Positions 51,639 through 59,557 of a stretch of DNA of 64,000 nucleotides are shown here, piece after piece. The notes under the pieces are model-generated. The model was not told the DNA's origin. It saw only the letters and a list, made by a program, of their open reading frames with translations, and ran no database searches. The DNA comes from Bdellovibrio sp. SKB1291214 (GTDB taxonomy: Bacteria; Bdellovibrionota; Bdellovibrionia; Bdellovibrionales; Bdellovibrionaceae): positions 2,170,001-2,234,000 of the forward strand of contig NZ_CP106855.1 of assembly GCF_002209355.2 (NCBI RefSeq). Direction: 5' to 3'. The translations under genes and the position numbers were made by a program. The number at the start of each line of letters is the position of its first letter. Position 1 is the first letter of the stretch.

Positions 51639-52748
51639 ATGAGGATGAGACGTTATCTTATTCCTATTGGAATCGTGTTAGGCACCGCAGCTTTGGGATT
51701 AATCCTGAGGCAAGGGCCTATATCGTCAGCGGCTCCGATAAGTGAACAGTCCTCAAGTCCGATCGAGAAAAAGCCTGCTTCTGAAGGGGCCCCCGTTGTA
51801 AAACCAAATACCTTGTTCTGCGAAAAAAGCTACGACGCCATCTGCAAAGGCAACGCAGTGGCGGATCCTACAGGGGAGACCTCCCTGGACTATCGCGGGG
51901 AAATTCGTGCCTTGCGTGTGCTTCGCCGTATCGTGCGAACCAATCCGGGCTGGACCACAGAGCAAATTGAAGATGAGCTCGTGAAGCGCATTTATACCAA
52001 GGAACGCAAAGACAAGTTGGTGCGTATTTTTGAAACCGTGCGTGCCCAGATGATTGATTACGTAAAACAGCAGAGCTCTAAAGTGATGTCTGACGTTGAT
52101 AAGGCAGTTTTGATTGAGCGTATCAGCAAAGTGAATCTGGAGTTGCCAGAGGATCGCACGACTTATTCCGATGCGACGGACTTGTACACTAAAAGCGAAA
52201 TCTATTATGAGCGCAGTCATTCAGGCGACGTTCACCGCGTGCGGGTGGGCGGTGCTTATATTTTAAATACTTCCTCTGAATACAGTATTATCTTTTCCAT
52301 GGCCCATGAGTTGGCTCATTCAATTGATCCTTGTGGGATTCAGGGCGAGCCGTTGAATTACAACATCTATGATGATTTGGTTCAGTGTTTTGTCGACAGT
52401 CAGTGGATCAGCAAGGAAGAGGCTGCCTGTGGTGGTAAAGATAAGTCCTCTGAGGTATTTGCTGATTGGCTTGGGGCGGAAATACTGGCACGATCAATTC
52501 GCAATCAAACCAAATACAGTTTGGAAGAGAAAACGCGTGCGGCAATCAATGCTGTTCGTGACCTTTGCGATGACTCTTCGGGATTTGAAAAGGTGAACCT
52601 CGAATACTATCCAACAGATATTATTCGCGTGAAAAGTATTTTTTCAAAGAACACAATGTTACGTAAAGAATTGCAGTGCTCCAACTCTGGAACGGCAAAA
52701 CCATATTGCCGCTTCGAACCACCCAAAGCGAGAGGGCAACAACGATGA
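51639..52748 (+). CDS. Exported protein with an HExxH metallopeptidase-like motif
   Basis: A 369-residue protein with a signal or anchor segment (about 5-25, RRYLIPIGIVLGTAALGLIL). Residues near 222 read HELAHSID, a zinc-binding HExxH motif. SSEVFADWLGAE lies about 50 residues later and could give the third ligand, as in M13-type gluzincins (HExxH then ExxAD). Cysteines flank the site. No family was assigned. The four-base overlap with the lipoprotein gene at 52745 suggests a joint role, perhaps as protease and envelope partner. Confidence 0.7.
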   Translation: MRMRRYLIPIGIVLGTAALGLILRQGPISSAAPISEQSSSPIEKKPASEGAPVVKPNTLFCEKSYDAICKGNAVADPTGETSLDYRGEIRALRVLRRIVRTNPGWTTEQIEDELVKRIYTKERKDKLVRIFETVRAQMIDYVKQQSSKVMSDVDKAVLIERISKVNLELPEDRTTYSDATDLYTKSEIYYERSHSGDVHRVRVGGAYILNTSSEYSIIFSMAHELAHSIDPCGIQGEPLNYNIYDDLVQCFVDSQWISKEEAACGGKDKSSEVFADWLGAEILARSIRNQTKYSLEEKTRAAINAVRDLCDDSSGFEKVNLEYYPTDIIRVKSIFSKNTMLRKELQCSNSGTAKPYCRFEPPKARGQQR

Positions 52749-53221
52749 CTAGAACACAATGGATCGTACAAGCATTCTTATGTGGCACGATAGCCGTGAT
52801 AGCAGCCTGTGCAACAAAGCCCGCAAATGAAACAACTTTTATTCAGCCGGCAGCTTCGGTGGTCCCTAAGAACACAATCAGCATTAACTATTCCCTGCGA
52901 CACAATATCTATTTGTTTCAGTTGCAATCAGTGAATGATTCAGAATTTAATGCTAAAAGCGTCGTCAATGAAAAGGTCATCGAGGACCGCGCGATCCCAC
53001 GGGAAAAATATATTTCCTTTGCGAACCGTATTTATGATTTTGCTGAAAAATATAAATCAGAAAAATTGGCAGCCGTCCCTGATTGTAAAGCGCCATTTAA
53101 TATTCGTCTTGAAAAGGCCGGCCAGGTCGAAGAAGTGCAAGGCTGTCGAAGTAACGATGCTTCTGGAGAACTAGGTAAGATCATTCGTGAAGGGGAAATC
53201 CTGTTTTATGCCGGGGAATAA
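52745..53221 (+). CDS. Lipoprotein, function unknown
   Basis: A 158-residue lipoprotein. The signal ends VIAACATK (lipobox IAAC). It is translationally coupled to the HExxH gene by an ATGA overlap. The mature part is a small beta/alpha domain with the motif AAVPDCKAPFNIRLEKAGQ and cysteines near the end (GCRSND). No family was recognised. Confidence 0.7.
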   Translation: MTRTQWIVQAFLCGTIAVIAACATKPANETTFIQPAASVVPKNTISINYSLRHNIYLFQLQSVNDSEFNAKSVVNEKVIEDRAIPREKYISFANRIYDFAEKYKSEKLAAVPDCKAPFNIRLEKAGQVEEVQGCRSNDASGELGKIIREGEILFYAGE

Positions 53222-53254
53222 TTTCCGACGAAACACTCATTAAAAGCTAAGAGG

Positions 53255-53292
53255 GTTGGAGCCCCGCCGATAACTGTAAGCGAGACTCCAAC
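53255..53292. other. Hairpin between convergent genes
   Basis: gttggag (53255-53261) pairs with ctccaac (53286-53292). No T-run follows. It lies in the gap between the lipoprotein gene and the 53304 gene and may limit readthrough. Confidence 0.25.
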
Positions 53293-53303
53293 AAGAGGAT
53301 CAA

Positions 53304-53555
53304 CTATCTGCCTTCAGCAGGGAGTTGAGATTCAGTAGAAACCGGTTGTTGCTGTTGTTGATATTGCTTTTCTTCAACAGTTGATTTCTTTCTTTTGATA
53401 ACGCCTTTGCTGTCTTTCTGAACAGTTTGGCTGTTTACGGTAGCTTCAGTTGAGGAAGCAGAAGATGGCTGTTGCATTGTTGCAGAATCAGCTGCGAATG
53501 CAGAAGAGAAAGCCAATACGGATGCTAGTACTACAGTTGCGTTCAATACTTTCAT
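53304..53555 (-). CDS. Small secreted Gln/Ser/Thr-rich protein
   Basis: An 83-residue protein with signal peptide MKVLNATVVLASVLAFSSAFA, and GGAGG upstream of the ATG at 53555. The mature 60 residues are hydrophilic and disordered-looking, with a Lys/Arg patch (KGVIKRKKSTVEEK) and a run of Gln (YQQQQQP). It may be a periplasmic or extracellular matrix-type peptide. No family was recognised. Confidence 0.6.
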   Translation of the reverse strand: MKVLNATVVLASVLAFSSAFAADSATMQQPSSASSTEATVNSQTVQKDSKGVIKRKKSTVEEKQYQQQQQPVSTESQLPAEGR

Positions 53556-53833
53556 TAAATACCTCCAAACGATTATACGAAAACGAAAATTTAAAACAGT
53601 TATCTGAAGGTCATGCTGAACCCATCTAAAAAACATCGCAACACTTTCGGTGTGAATTTTTCTTCAAACGATCCATAAACATTCGTGCCACTCTGTAAAG
53701 CACCGAAATCAAAGCAAAAGGTCGTTTAGTTCATCGCGCGAATGAAAGTTTGTCGGTAGATAACGAAGCGTCATTCAAATCGTCACTCGCATTTTTATTT
53801 TACATTTAGTCTAAAAATTTGGAGTCAAGGGAA
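53556..53833. other. A/T-rich intergenic region without recognised genes
   Basis: About 280 bases upstream of the small secreted gene and before the structured repeat. It contains no long frame with a ribosome-binding site. The promoter of the 53304 gene must lie here. Confidence 0.3.
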
Positions 53834-54016
53834 CTGAAAATTCCGAGCGCAGCGGCCTCGGCTCCATCGATCACGCACCAGCACTTCACGACACGCCATC
53901 CATGGCTCAACCGTGGCTCGCCTTCGGCGAGTGCGCGCCGTCGTGGCGCCCACGGAGGTCGTTCCGTGCAGGTACATGCCCGCTGAATCCGAGTCAGCTG
54001 CGCTCGGAATTTTCAG
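53834..54016 (-). repeat. Structured dispersed repeat, copy B
   Basis: Perfect 20-base arms at 53834-53853 and 53997-54016 enclose 143 bases that hold the conserved 73-base core (53889-53961, minus strand). The core is about 70/73 identical to that at 20266-20338. The arms here are wholly different from those of copy A (A has ctggggaatgtca), yet both pairs are perfectly self-complementary. The core also has ctcgcc/ggcgag and ccgtgg/ccacgg stems. Confidence 0.7.
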
Positions 54017-54060
54017 AGCGCAGCTGGAGATTTTTTTGTGAATGGAAAATAAAAAATTGA

Positions 54061-54306
54061 TTAACTCATGGCGAGGCGGCTGAGTTCGGCGAATTGTTTT
54101 TCTATTTCGGTTATGAGTTGTTGGTACCAATTGGTTGGTTTTTTTGTTTTTAGAATGTGTTCTACGTTGTGGGAGGGGATCGTTGTGTTGATGCGAAGTT
54201 TGATTTCTGTTCCTTCCGTGGCTTCGCTGTGAACTAGTTTTAGATGTACGTTTACTACCGTATCTTTGTGTGTTGCTGTGGTTCCAAGAAATTTGAGTCT
54301 AAACAT
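54061..54306 (-). CDS. Small hypothetical protein
   Basis: An 81-residue protein starting MFRLKFLGTTATHKDT with GGAGGC upstream. It is soluble and basic in the middle, with a beta-strand-rich N-terminal half (VVNVHLKLVHSE, KLRINTTIP) and a helical C-terminus (WYQQLITEIEKQFAELS). It may be a small regulator. No family was recognised. Confidence 0.55.
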   Translation of the reverse strand: MFRLKFLGTTATHKDTVVNVHLKLVHSEATEGTEIKLRINTTIPSHNVEHILKTKKPTNWYQQLITEIEKQFAELSRLAMS

Positions 54307-54534
54307 CTTGCCTCCAATCACTGCTATTGAAGAGCAAAGGGGAGGCCGCTTTTAAATGCTTTAATTGGTTTTTAACGGCCTCGCGAGGAAAAATGGGGCA
54401 TTTTTCCCGGGGTTTTATTCCCCCTAGTTCGTTGATTTTTTAAAACATTGGCGGTCTTAAAAGAAACATAAAAATCTTATTGGGGTTCGCAAATTTTACT
54501 CGTTCGGAGACTTTTTTGAAGACAGGTGAGTATA

Positions 54535-54566
54535 AAAAAAGCCCACTTCGAAAAGTGGGCTTTTTG
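54535..54566 (-). terminator. Intrinsic terminator of the citrate synthase gene
   Basis: Stem aaagcccactt with aagtgggcttt (loop of four), followed leftward by seven T. It lies 24 bases after the stop of the leftward gene. Confidence 0.88.
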
Positions 54567-54589
54567 GTTTTTGCTTTAGGGAAACTAAA

Positions 54590-55756
54590 TTAGTTTCTTT
54601 CTGACAAAGGAACAACTTTGCGTTGTTCTGCACCTACGTACTCAGACAAAGGACGGATGATGCGGTTGTCAGCAGCTTGCTCCATGATGTGAGCAGACCA
54701 ACCTGTTGTACGAGCCATAACGAAGATCGGAGTGAAGAAGTCGATCTCGAAGCCCATCATGTAGTATGCAGGACCTGCTGGGAAGTCCAAGTTAGGGTAG
54801 ATCTTTTTCTTATCAACCATAACTTTTTCCAAAGCCGTGTACATTTGCATCCATTTTTGCTCGCCAGTTACGTCAGCCATAACTTGCGCGTACTTTTTCA
54901 TCGTTGGAACGCGAGAGTCACCAGAGCGGTAAACGCGGTGACCGAAGCCCATGACTTTTTTCTTTTGTGCCAATGCATCGATCATCCACTGTTCTGCTTT
55001 TGCAGGGTCAGCGATTTCTTTCATCATATGCATAACCATTTCATTCGCACCACCGTGCAAAGGACCTTTCAACGCGCCGATACCCGCAACGGTTGCAGAG
55101 TAGATATCAGATTGAGTTGAAGTCACAACACGTGCTGTGAATGTAGAAGCATTGAAGCTGTGTTCAGCGTAAAGGATCAAAGAAACGTCGAATGCTTTAA
55201 CAACTTCTTTTTGAGGTACTTTACCAAAGCACATGTGGAAGAAGTTTTCAGCGATGCTCAAATCAGCTTTTGGAGGAATAAAATCCAAACCTTTTTTGAA
55301 ACGGTAATCAGCAGCAACCGCTGTTGGGATTTTCGCCAACAACATCATTGCTTTGTCCATGTTCGTCGCTGGAGATGAATCCCAGATACGAGCGTCTTCA
55401 GCACCCATGAAAGACACTGCCGTACGGATAGAATCCATAGGATGGCATTTTTGTGGAAGTGATTTAATCACGTTCAACAAAGTCGCAGTGATGTCGCGGT
55501 TTGCGCGTTCTTTTTTAGTGAACTCTGCAAGTTGAGCTTTGTTTGGCAACTCGCCATTGTACATAAGGTACGCGACTTCTTCGAAAGAGCAGTTTTCAGC
55601 CAAGTCTTGAACTGGGTAACCGCGGTAGATCAAAGAGTTTGTGTGTGGGTTCACTTTAGATACAGAAGATGTATCCATTACCACGCCATCAAGACCTTTT
55701 TTTACGTTCATTTTCTCTGGTTCTGGAACGTAATCTGGATTGATATATTCAGCCAT
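54590..55756 (-). CDS. Citrate synthase (or 2-methylcitrate synthase)
   Basis: A 388-residue enzyme that condenses oxaloacetate with acetyl-CoA or propionyl-CoA. The family blocks are present: NTHTNSLIYRG-like opening (read as NPHTNSLIYRG), HSFNASTFTARV, HGGANEMVMH and the active-site GFGHRVYRSGDSR. Length and pattern fit the short, type I-like branch shared by GltA and PrpC. Specificity cannot be fixed here, and no prpB or prpD neighbour is present. GGAGG precedes the ATG at 55756. Confidence 0.9.
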   Translation of the reverse strand: MAEYINPDYVPEPEKMNVKKGLDGVVMDTSSVSKVNPHTNSLIYRGYPVQDLAENCSFEEVAYLMYNGELPNKAQLAEFTKKERANRDITATLLNVIKSLPQKCHPMDSIRTAVSFMGAEDARIWDSSPATNMDKAMMLLAKIPTAVAADYRFKKGLDFIPPKADLSIAENFFHMCFGKVPQKEVVKAFDVSLILYAEHSFNASTFTARVVTSTQSDIYSATVAGIGALKGPLHGGANEMVMHMMKEIADPAKAEQWMIDALAQKKKVMGFGHRVYRSGDSRVPTMKKYAQVMADVTGEQKWMQMYTALEKVMVDKKKIYPNLDFPAGPAYYMMGFEIDFFTPIFVMARTTGWSAHIMEQAADNRIIRPLSEYVGAEQRKVVPLSERN

Positions 55757-55780
55757 TTTTCCTCCGAAAAACCGCGCCAA

Positions 55781-55797
55781 AAGGTACCTGGTACCTT
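55781..55797. repeat. GTACC-type short palindrome
   Basis: Arms aaggtac and gtacctt around ctg. It shares the 13-base core gtacctggtacct with the copy at 20131-20150 (opposite strand). It lies in the citrate synthase leader region. Confidence 0.5.
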
Positions 55798-55853
55798 ATC
55801 CTTCGCACGGTGCATTAAGTTAAAGTAAAGTAATGGCTCGAGGCTAGACCGGG

Positions 55854-55879
55854 CCTCCTCCTCGGTCAAGAGGAGGAGG
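55854..55879 (-). other. Strong 10-bp hairpin upstream of citrate synthase
   Basis: cctcctcctc (55854-55863) and gaggaggagg (55870-55879) form a perfect stem with a six-base loop. It lies about 100 bases before the citrate synthase start and 58 bases after the stop of the next upstream gene. It could end that gene without a T-run, or act as a leader structure for citrate synthase. Confidence 0.4.
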
Positions 55880-55936
55880 AGAGGAGGCAGTGTGGCAGGT
55901 GGGATTTTGCGATGCGTTCGCTCGAGAAGGGATGGA

Positions 55937-56749
55937 TTAAACGGCAACTCTGACTGCAATTGAGGCAGTGTAACCACCGGTTGACGAGTTGGAAGCGACG
56001 GTCAGCATTTCAGTACTTGTTCCGTCACTGAAAATACCGTCGGCGGTATTGTCCATCATGCCGGACGTGCCTTTGTAGCCATAACTAGTCTGCGCAGCCA
56101 CGACTTTATTAATACTCATTGGAAAAGCGAACTGAGTGATTTTGATGGGGTAGGCATCATCAAGACCGGCATACACCTCTGCATGAATATGAATTGCGCG
56201 TCCTGAGTACCAACCTGGATAAATAGTAGTGAATGTCACCTCGCCATTGGAATCAGTCTGCTGAATTCCGCGAAAGTAAGTTTCAGAACTTGAATGCGAG
56301 CCACCGTTGTTCGAGGCCGTGTAAGCAGAGTACTGACCCGTCGGCGTGCAGTGCCAGATATAGATGTAATAATTTGGAATCGTTGAACAGCTGTTGTTTA
56401 CGTTTTGCAAAGAAATATTCAAAGTCAGCGGAACACCCGCGATACTTTCAGAAATATCACGGCGGATGATGGGCGAGCCGGTATAGACTTTATCAAGCTT
56501 CGCCGAAGTGCCGTCGCCAGCTGTGTTGGAACCATCCGCAGGGAAGGGGCCATTTGTTTCATTCGCGCTTTGCACGCACGAACCGCCGGTTGTGCCCGAT
56601 GAATCATCACTGTCAGAGGATGAGGAAGTGACCGGCGAAAAGCCTTGCGTATTGCATCCTGCAAGCATCATTGTCGCGCCAGTTCCCAATAAGGCTTTTA
56701 GTAACTGGCGTCTTTGCATTCCATTGAATTTCGGTGCTTGATCGCACAT
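55937..56749 (-). CDS. Secreted intradiol-dioxygenase-like protein (Tat/lipoprotein signal)
   Basis: A 270-residue protein. The N-terminus QRRQLLKALLGTGATMML ends in LAGC, indicating a Tat signal and a lipobox. After a Ser/Asp-rich linker the domain opens NETNGPFPADG, the intradiol ring-cleavage pattern (ETxGPxPADG). IWHCTPTGQYSAY and TIYPGWYSGRAIHIHAEV follow, and supply the iron-binding Tyr and His residues. Cytosolic intradiol enzymes cleave catechols. This extracytoplasmic relative could act on prey or host aromatics, but the substrate is unproven. GGAGG precedes the ATG. Confidence 0.75.
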   Translation of the reverse strand: MCDQAPKFNGMQRRQLLKALLGTGATMMLAGCNTQGFSPVTSSSSDSDDSSGTTGGSCVQSANETNGPFPADGSNTAGDGTSAKLDKVYTGSPIIRRDISESIAGVPLTLNISLQNVNNSCSTIPNYYIYIWHCTPTGQYSAYTASNNGGSHSSSETYFRGIQQTDSNGEVTFTTIYPGWYSGRAIHIHAEVYAGLDDAYPIKITQFAFPMSINKVVAAQTSYGYKGTSGMMDNTADGIFSDGTSTEMLTVASNSSTGGYTASIAVRVAV

Positions 56750-56821
56750 AAAGTGTACCTCCGTACTTGCTTAAGAATACGGAGCAATTGTGCAAAGACC
56801 GTGGATTTCTCGGACTGAGAA

Positions 56822-57304
56822 TTAAGAGCCGTGATACATGATCACAAACGAATTAAAGTAGCCCTCGGCATCCTTCGACGCACGAATCATGACTTTCCTA
56901 TCTTGAGAATTATAAATCCGTCCGTATCCGTCAGCGACGTTAAATAGTTTCGTGCATTTATGAGCATTCCATTTAACCGCCACGGCTTTCAAATTATTCG
57001 TGTCGGGATCTAAGATCGCACTTTCGCTTTCAGGAACTTCAAGGGCGCAGCTTGTGACGTTGTTGGCGCGGTGGCATTCCAATTTAAATAATTCCGCAGA
57101 GCCTACAGTGAAGCCAGCACGTTTGATTTCAACACCGTCTTCAAGAACTGCGGGGGAGTGAATGGCCTCAAACATAAGAGTGGCGTCTTGATCATCGTTG
57201 CCATCTGCCAAAGTCACGACCGCAAACTTATCATGGAAACTAACAGAGTTCGTTGCATATGCAGACGAGGCAAAAAGCATGGAACATAAAAGCAGATATT
57301 TCAT
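56822..57304 (-). CDS. Small secreted protein, function unknown
   Basis: A 160-residue protein with signal peptide MKYLLLCSMLFASSAYA and three Cys in the mature part (LECHRANNVTSCALEV, HKCTKLF). Beta-rich. No family was recognised. It lies between the dioxygenase-like gene and the motor cluster but is separated from the latter by a terminator. Confidence 0.6.
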   Translation of the reverse strand: MKYLLLCSMLFASSAYATNSVSFHDKFAVVTLADGNDDQDATLMFEAIHSPAVLEDGVEIKRAGFTVGSAELFKLECHRANNVTSCALEVPESESAILDPDTNNLKAVAVKWNAHKCTKLFNVADGYGRIYNSQDRKVMIRASKDAEGYFNSFVIMYHGS

Positions 57305-57381
57305 GAAGGGTCTCCTTAATATCCTGGATTTTTACGTTCTTAAGGGAAGTAGGCAAGAGTGGGCGCAGCAAAACCAAAAAT

Positions 57382-57412
57382 GAAAGACCCGGTTCATCAC
57401 CGGGTCTTTTTT
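57382..57412 (-). terminator. Terminator of the MotB gene
   Basis: Stem aaagacccgg with ccgggtcttt around a short loop, with A/T-rich flanks. It begins at the stop of the leftward MotB gene. Confidence 0.8.
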
Positions 57413-58172
57413 ATTGTTCACCTTGTTCTTTAAAGACTTTAATTACCACACGTCGGTTTTTTGACCTGTTTTCTAGGTTCGGTGTTCCATCGGTGTTTTC
57501 GTTGGGAACGACCGGTTTGGTTTCACCCCAACCAGTCACGGTCAGTTGTTTTTTGCCAAATCCTTGGGTTTCAAAAAGTTGTGCAATGCGAGCGGCGCGG
57601 ATACCTGAAAGCTCCCAGTTCGATGCAATGATCGGGTGGGAGATCGGAGCACTGTCAGTGTGTCCTTCGATACGGATGTTGTATCCCTTGGCTTGCGTTT
57701 TTATCGTGGCTGCCAATTTGCTGACGATATTCACAGCTTCATCTTTGACATGGAAGTCGCCACTTTCAAAGAATGTTGTACCTGTGAACGTCATGATGAC
57801 ACCGTCATAACCAGATTCGATTTGCACCTGTTTTTCGATGCCGTTTGCTTTCACGGTTTTCTTCAAGGCATTTTCTAAAGCTTTATATGGCTCTTCGTAA
57901 TGGCCACCGAATCTTTCCGTGTTGGCTTTTTTCGCTTGTTCGAGTTTCGCAACGTCAGGTTTAGACATTGAGTACATCATCGCAAAGAAACCCATCAGCA
58001 ACGTCATCAAGTCAGCATAGCTGACAATCCAAGGACCTTCGCCCTCTTCCTTTTTGATGATAGTAGGCGGTTGGGAGTCATGATCATCATTGAGCTCCGG
58101 ATAACGCTCGTGAAGAGGCTTTTGCTCCTCCGGCTTCGGCACCGCTTTAAGATTGTTCTTGCGCAAACCCAT
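57411..58172 (-). CDS. motB: MotB-like stator protein
   Basis: A 253-residue protein. After a hydrophilic N-terminus (1-46) a single span WIVSYADLMTLLMGFFAMM carries Asp54, the essential proton- or ion-carrying residue of the stator. A plug-like linker follows, and an OmpA-type peptidoglycan-binding domain (about 150-250, IEGHTDSAPI, NWELSGIRAARI and NRSKNRRVVI). It is last in a leftward operon after motA. The surrounding genes are not flagellar, so it may drive a different rotor. Confidence 0.93.
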   Translation of the reverse strand: MGLRKNNLKAVPKPEEQKPLHERYPELNDDHDSQPPTIIKKEEGEGPWIVSYADLMTLLMGFFAMMYSMSKPDVAKLEQAKKANTERFGGHYEEPYKALENALKKTVKANGIEKQVQIESGYDGVIMTFTGTTFFESGDFHVKDEAVNIVSKLAATIKTQAKGYNIRIEGHTDSAPISHPIIASNWELSGIRAARIAQLFETQGFGKKQLTVTGWGETKPVVPNENTDGTPNLENRSKNRRVVIKVFKEQGEQ

Positions 58173-58174
58173 AA

Positions 58175-58963
58175 TTAAGCCGCTTTCTTATTCGCAGATT
58201 CACCACGTTCGCTAGGAAGCAGGTAACTCTTAATGCTTTCTTCAACAACGATAGGATGCTTTTTATCGCGAATCAGTTTGAATCCATCAATCACCATTTG
58301 ACGGATGATCTGATCCATACGATTTGCTTTGGCTAAGTTTTCACCCAGAGGCAAAAAGATAAAGTTCGCAACCGCGATACCGTACATCGTTGCAACAAGG
58401 GCGATGGCAAATGAAGGACCCATTTTCTGAGCCGCATCCGCGCCACCCATGTTAGCCATCAAAGAGATGATACCGATAACCGCACCCAAAAGACCGAAGG
58501 CAGGAGGAAACTTGGCAAGAGCTTTAAAGATCTCGGCATCTTCCTCGTGACGGTGAGCCATGTTGTGCGCGCGTTTGTTTAAAATTTTATCCATTTGATC
58601 GGAATCAATGGCACCTTCGTTCAACATCCCGATGGCTTCCTTCAAGAAAGGAGTTTTGATGCCAGCGTGTTTATCACGAAGATAGTTTTCGTTTTCACGG
58701 TAACCTTTAGCAAGGTCAACCATCTCAACGATTGCCACGTTGATGTCATCGTTTTTACCAAGAGTTCTTTTAAAAAACACTTTCATCAAAGAAAGGAGTT
58801 TTTTAGCGGAGAAGCTTAGTAAACTTGCCGCGATCGTACCGCCGATAACGATCACGAAAGCGTGCGTATCGAGGAAGATCTTAGCTTTATCAGTCGATGT
58901 TACCATCGCTCCGATCATAACTGAAAAGGCCATCAAAAGACCTAATAGTGCTGATAAATTCAT
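58175..58963 (-). CDS. motA: MotA-like stator protein
   Basis: A 262-residue protein with four predicted membrane segments. It has the family pattern VIVIGGTIAASLLSF, a charged cytoplasmic loop (RAHNMAHRHEEDAEIFKA, analogous to the FliG-contact loop), and PPAFGLLGAVIGIISLMANMG then FAIALVATMYGIAVANFIFLP, which hold the conserved prolines and helix 3-4 motif. It is immediately followed by motB (two bases). Stator function is well supported; the rotor partner is the open question. Confidence 0.93.
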   Translation of the reverse strand: MNLSALLGLLMAFSVMIGAMVTSTDKAKIFLDTHAFVIVIGGTIAASLLSFSAKKLLSLMKVFFKRTLGKNDDINVAIVEMVDLAKGYRENENYLRDKHAGIKTPFLKEAIGMLNEGAIDSDQMDKILNKRAHNMAHRHEEDAEIFKALAKFPPAFGLLGAVIGIISLMANMGGADAAQKMGPSFAIALVATMYGIAVANFIFLPLGENLAKANRMDQIIRQMVIDGFKLIRDKKHPIVVEESIKSYLLPSERGESANKKAA

Positions 58964-58978
58964 TGCCGTACTCCTTAA

Positions 58979-59557
58979 CTAATTAAAACTAAAATAAATA
59001 GAGCCTAACAGGGACATCGAAGAGACCGAACCTGTGCCGATCACCGTCGTTGCCATGATAAACTCGCCTCGTACACCCATGCGATTCGTAAGCTGAAGAT
59101 CAGCACCTACACGCGGGGAGAGGTAAAAACCGGCCGCATTCGATGTTTTACCTTGAGCATCTGGAAGGTTCGCGGATTGCGCGATACCCACTCCAGTACC
59201 CCAGAAATATCCAATATCGCGGAACACGATCTCATCTGTTTTCAAGTTATCTGCTTTAATATATGGAGTTGGAACTGCATTCCAATACCATTGAAAATAC
59301 AAACCAGAAAATGAGTTCGAAGAAGCAGGGGGGCTCATGGCTAATGAACGTAAATGCTCAAACCCCAAGATCAACTTCGAGTGGTACACATAGTCCACTG
59401 AAATAAGCATCGTCAAAGGACCTTCATCCTCCGAGATCTCATTGCTTGTCGTCGTTGATCCCAAACCTACACCACCTGCTACGCGAAATCCTGCATAAGC
59501 TGATGGAACCACCGCGAACGTCAACCAGAAAGAAAGCAACAAATTCCTAAGCAACAT
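58979..59557 (-). CDS. Outer-membrane beta-barrel protein of the motor cluster
   Basis: A 192-residue exported protein. The ATG at 59557 has TGGAG upstream and overlaps the end of the larger gene. Signal peptide LLLSFWLTFAVVPSAYA. Alternating strands (FRVAGGVGLGSTTT, SKLILGFEHLRS, GLYFQWYWN) point to a small barrel, ending SIYFSFN. It is translationally coupled to the FliG-like protein gene and lies just upstream of motA, so it may be the outer-membrane part of the same envelope complex. Confidence 0.7.
   Translation of the reverse strand: MLLRNLLLSFWLTFAVVPSAYAGFRVAGGVGLGSTTTSNEISEDEGPLTMLISVDYVYHSKLILGFEHLRSLAMSPPASSNSFSGLYFQWYWNAVPTPYIKADNLKTDEIVFRDIGYFWGTGVGIAQSANLPDAQGKTSNAAGFYLSPRVGADLQLTNRMGVRGEFIMATTVIGTGSVSSMSLLGSIYFSFN

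Noticed and set aside
53255-53292. Riboswitch or small RNA in the gap after the lipoprotein gene
   Set aside because: Only a seven-base stem is present; no conserved aptamer elements were recognised.
53825-54130. Protein-coding frame through repeat copy B
   Set aside because: It is the shadow of the repeated core and overlaps the better-supported gene at 54061.
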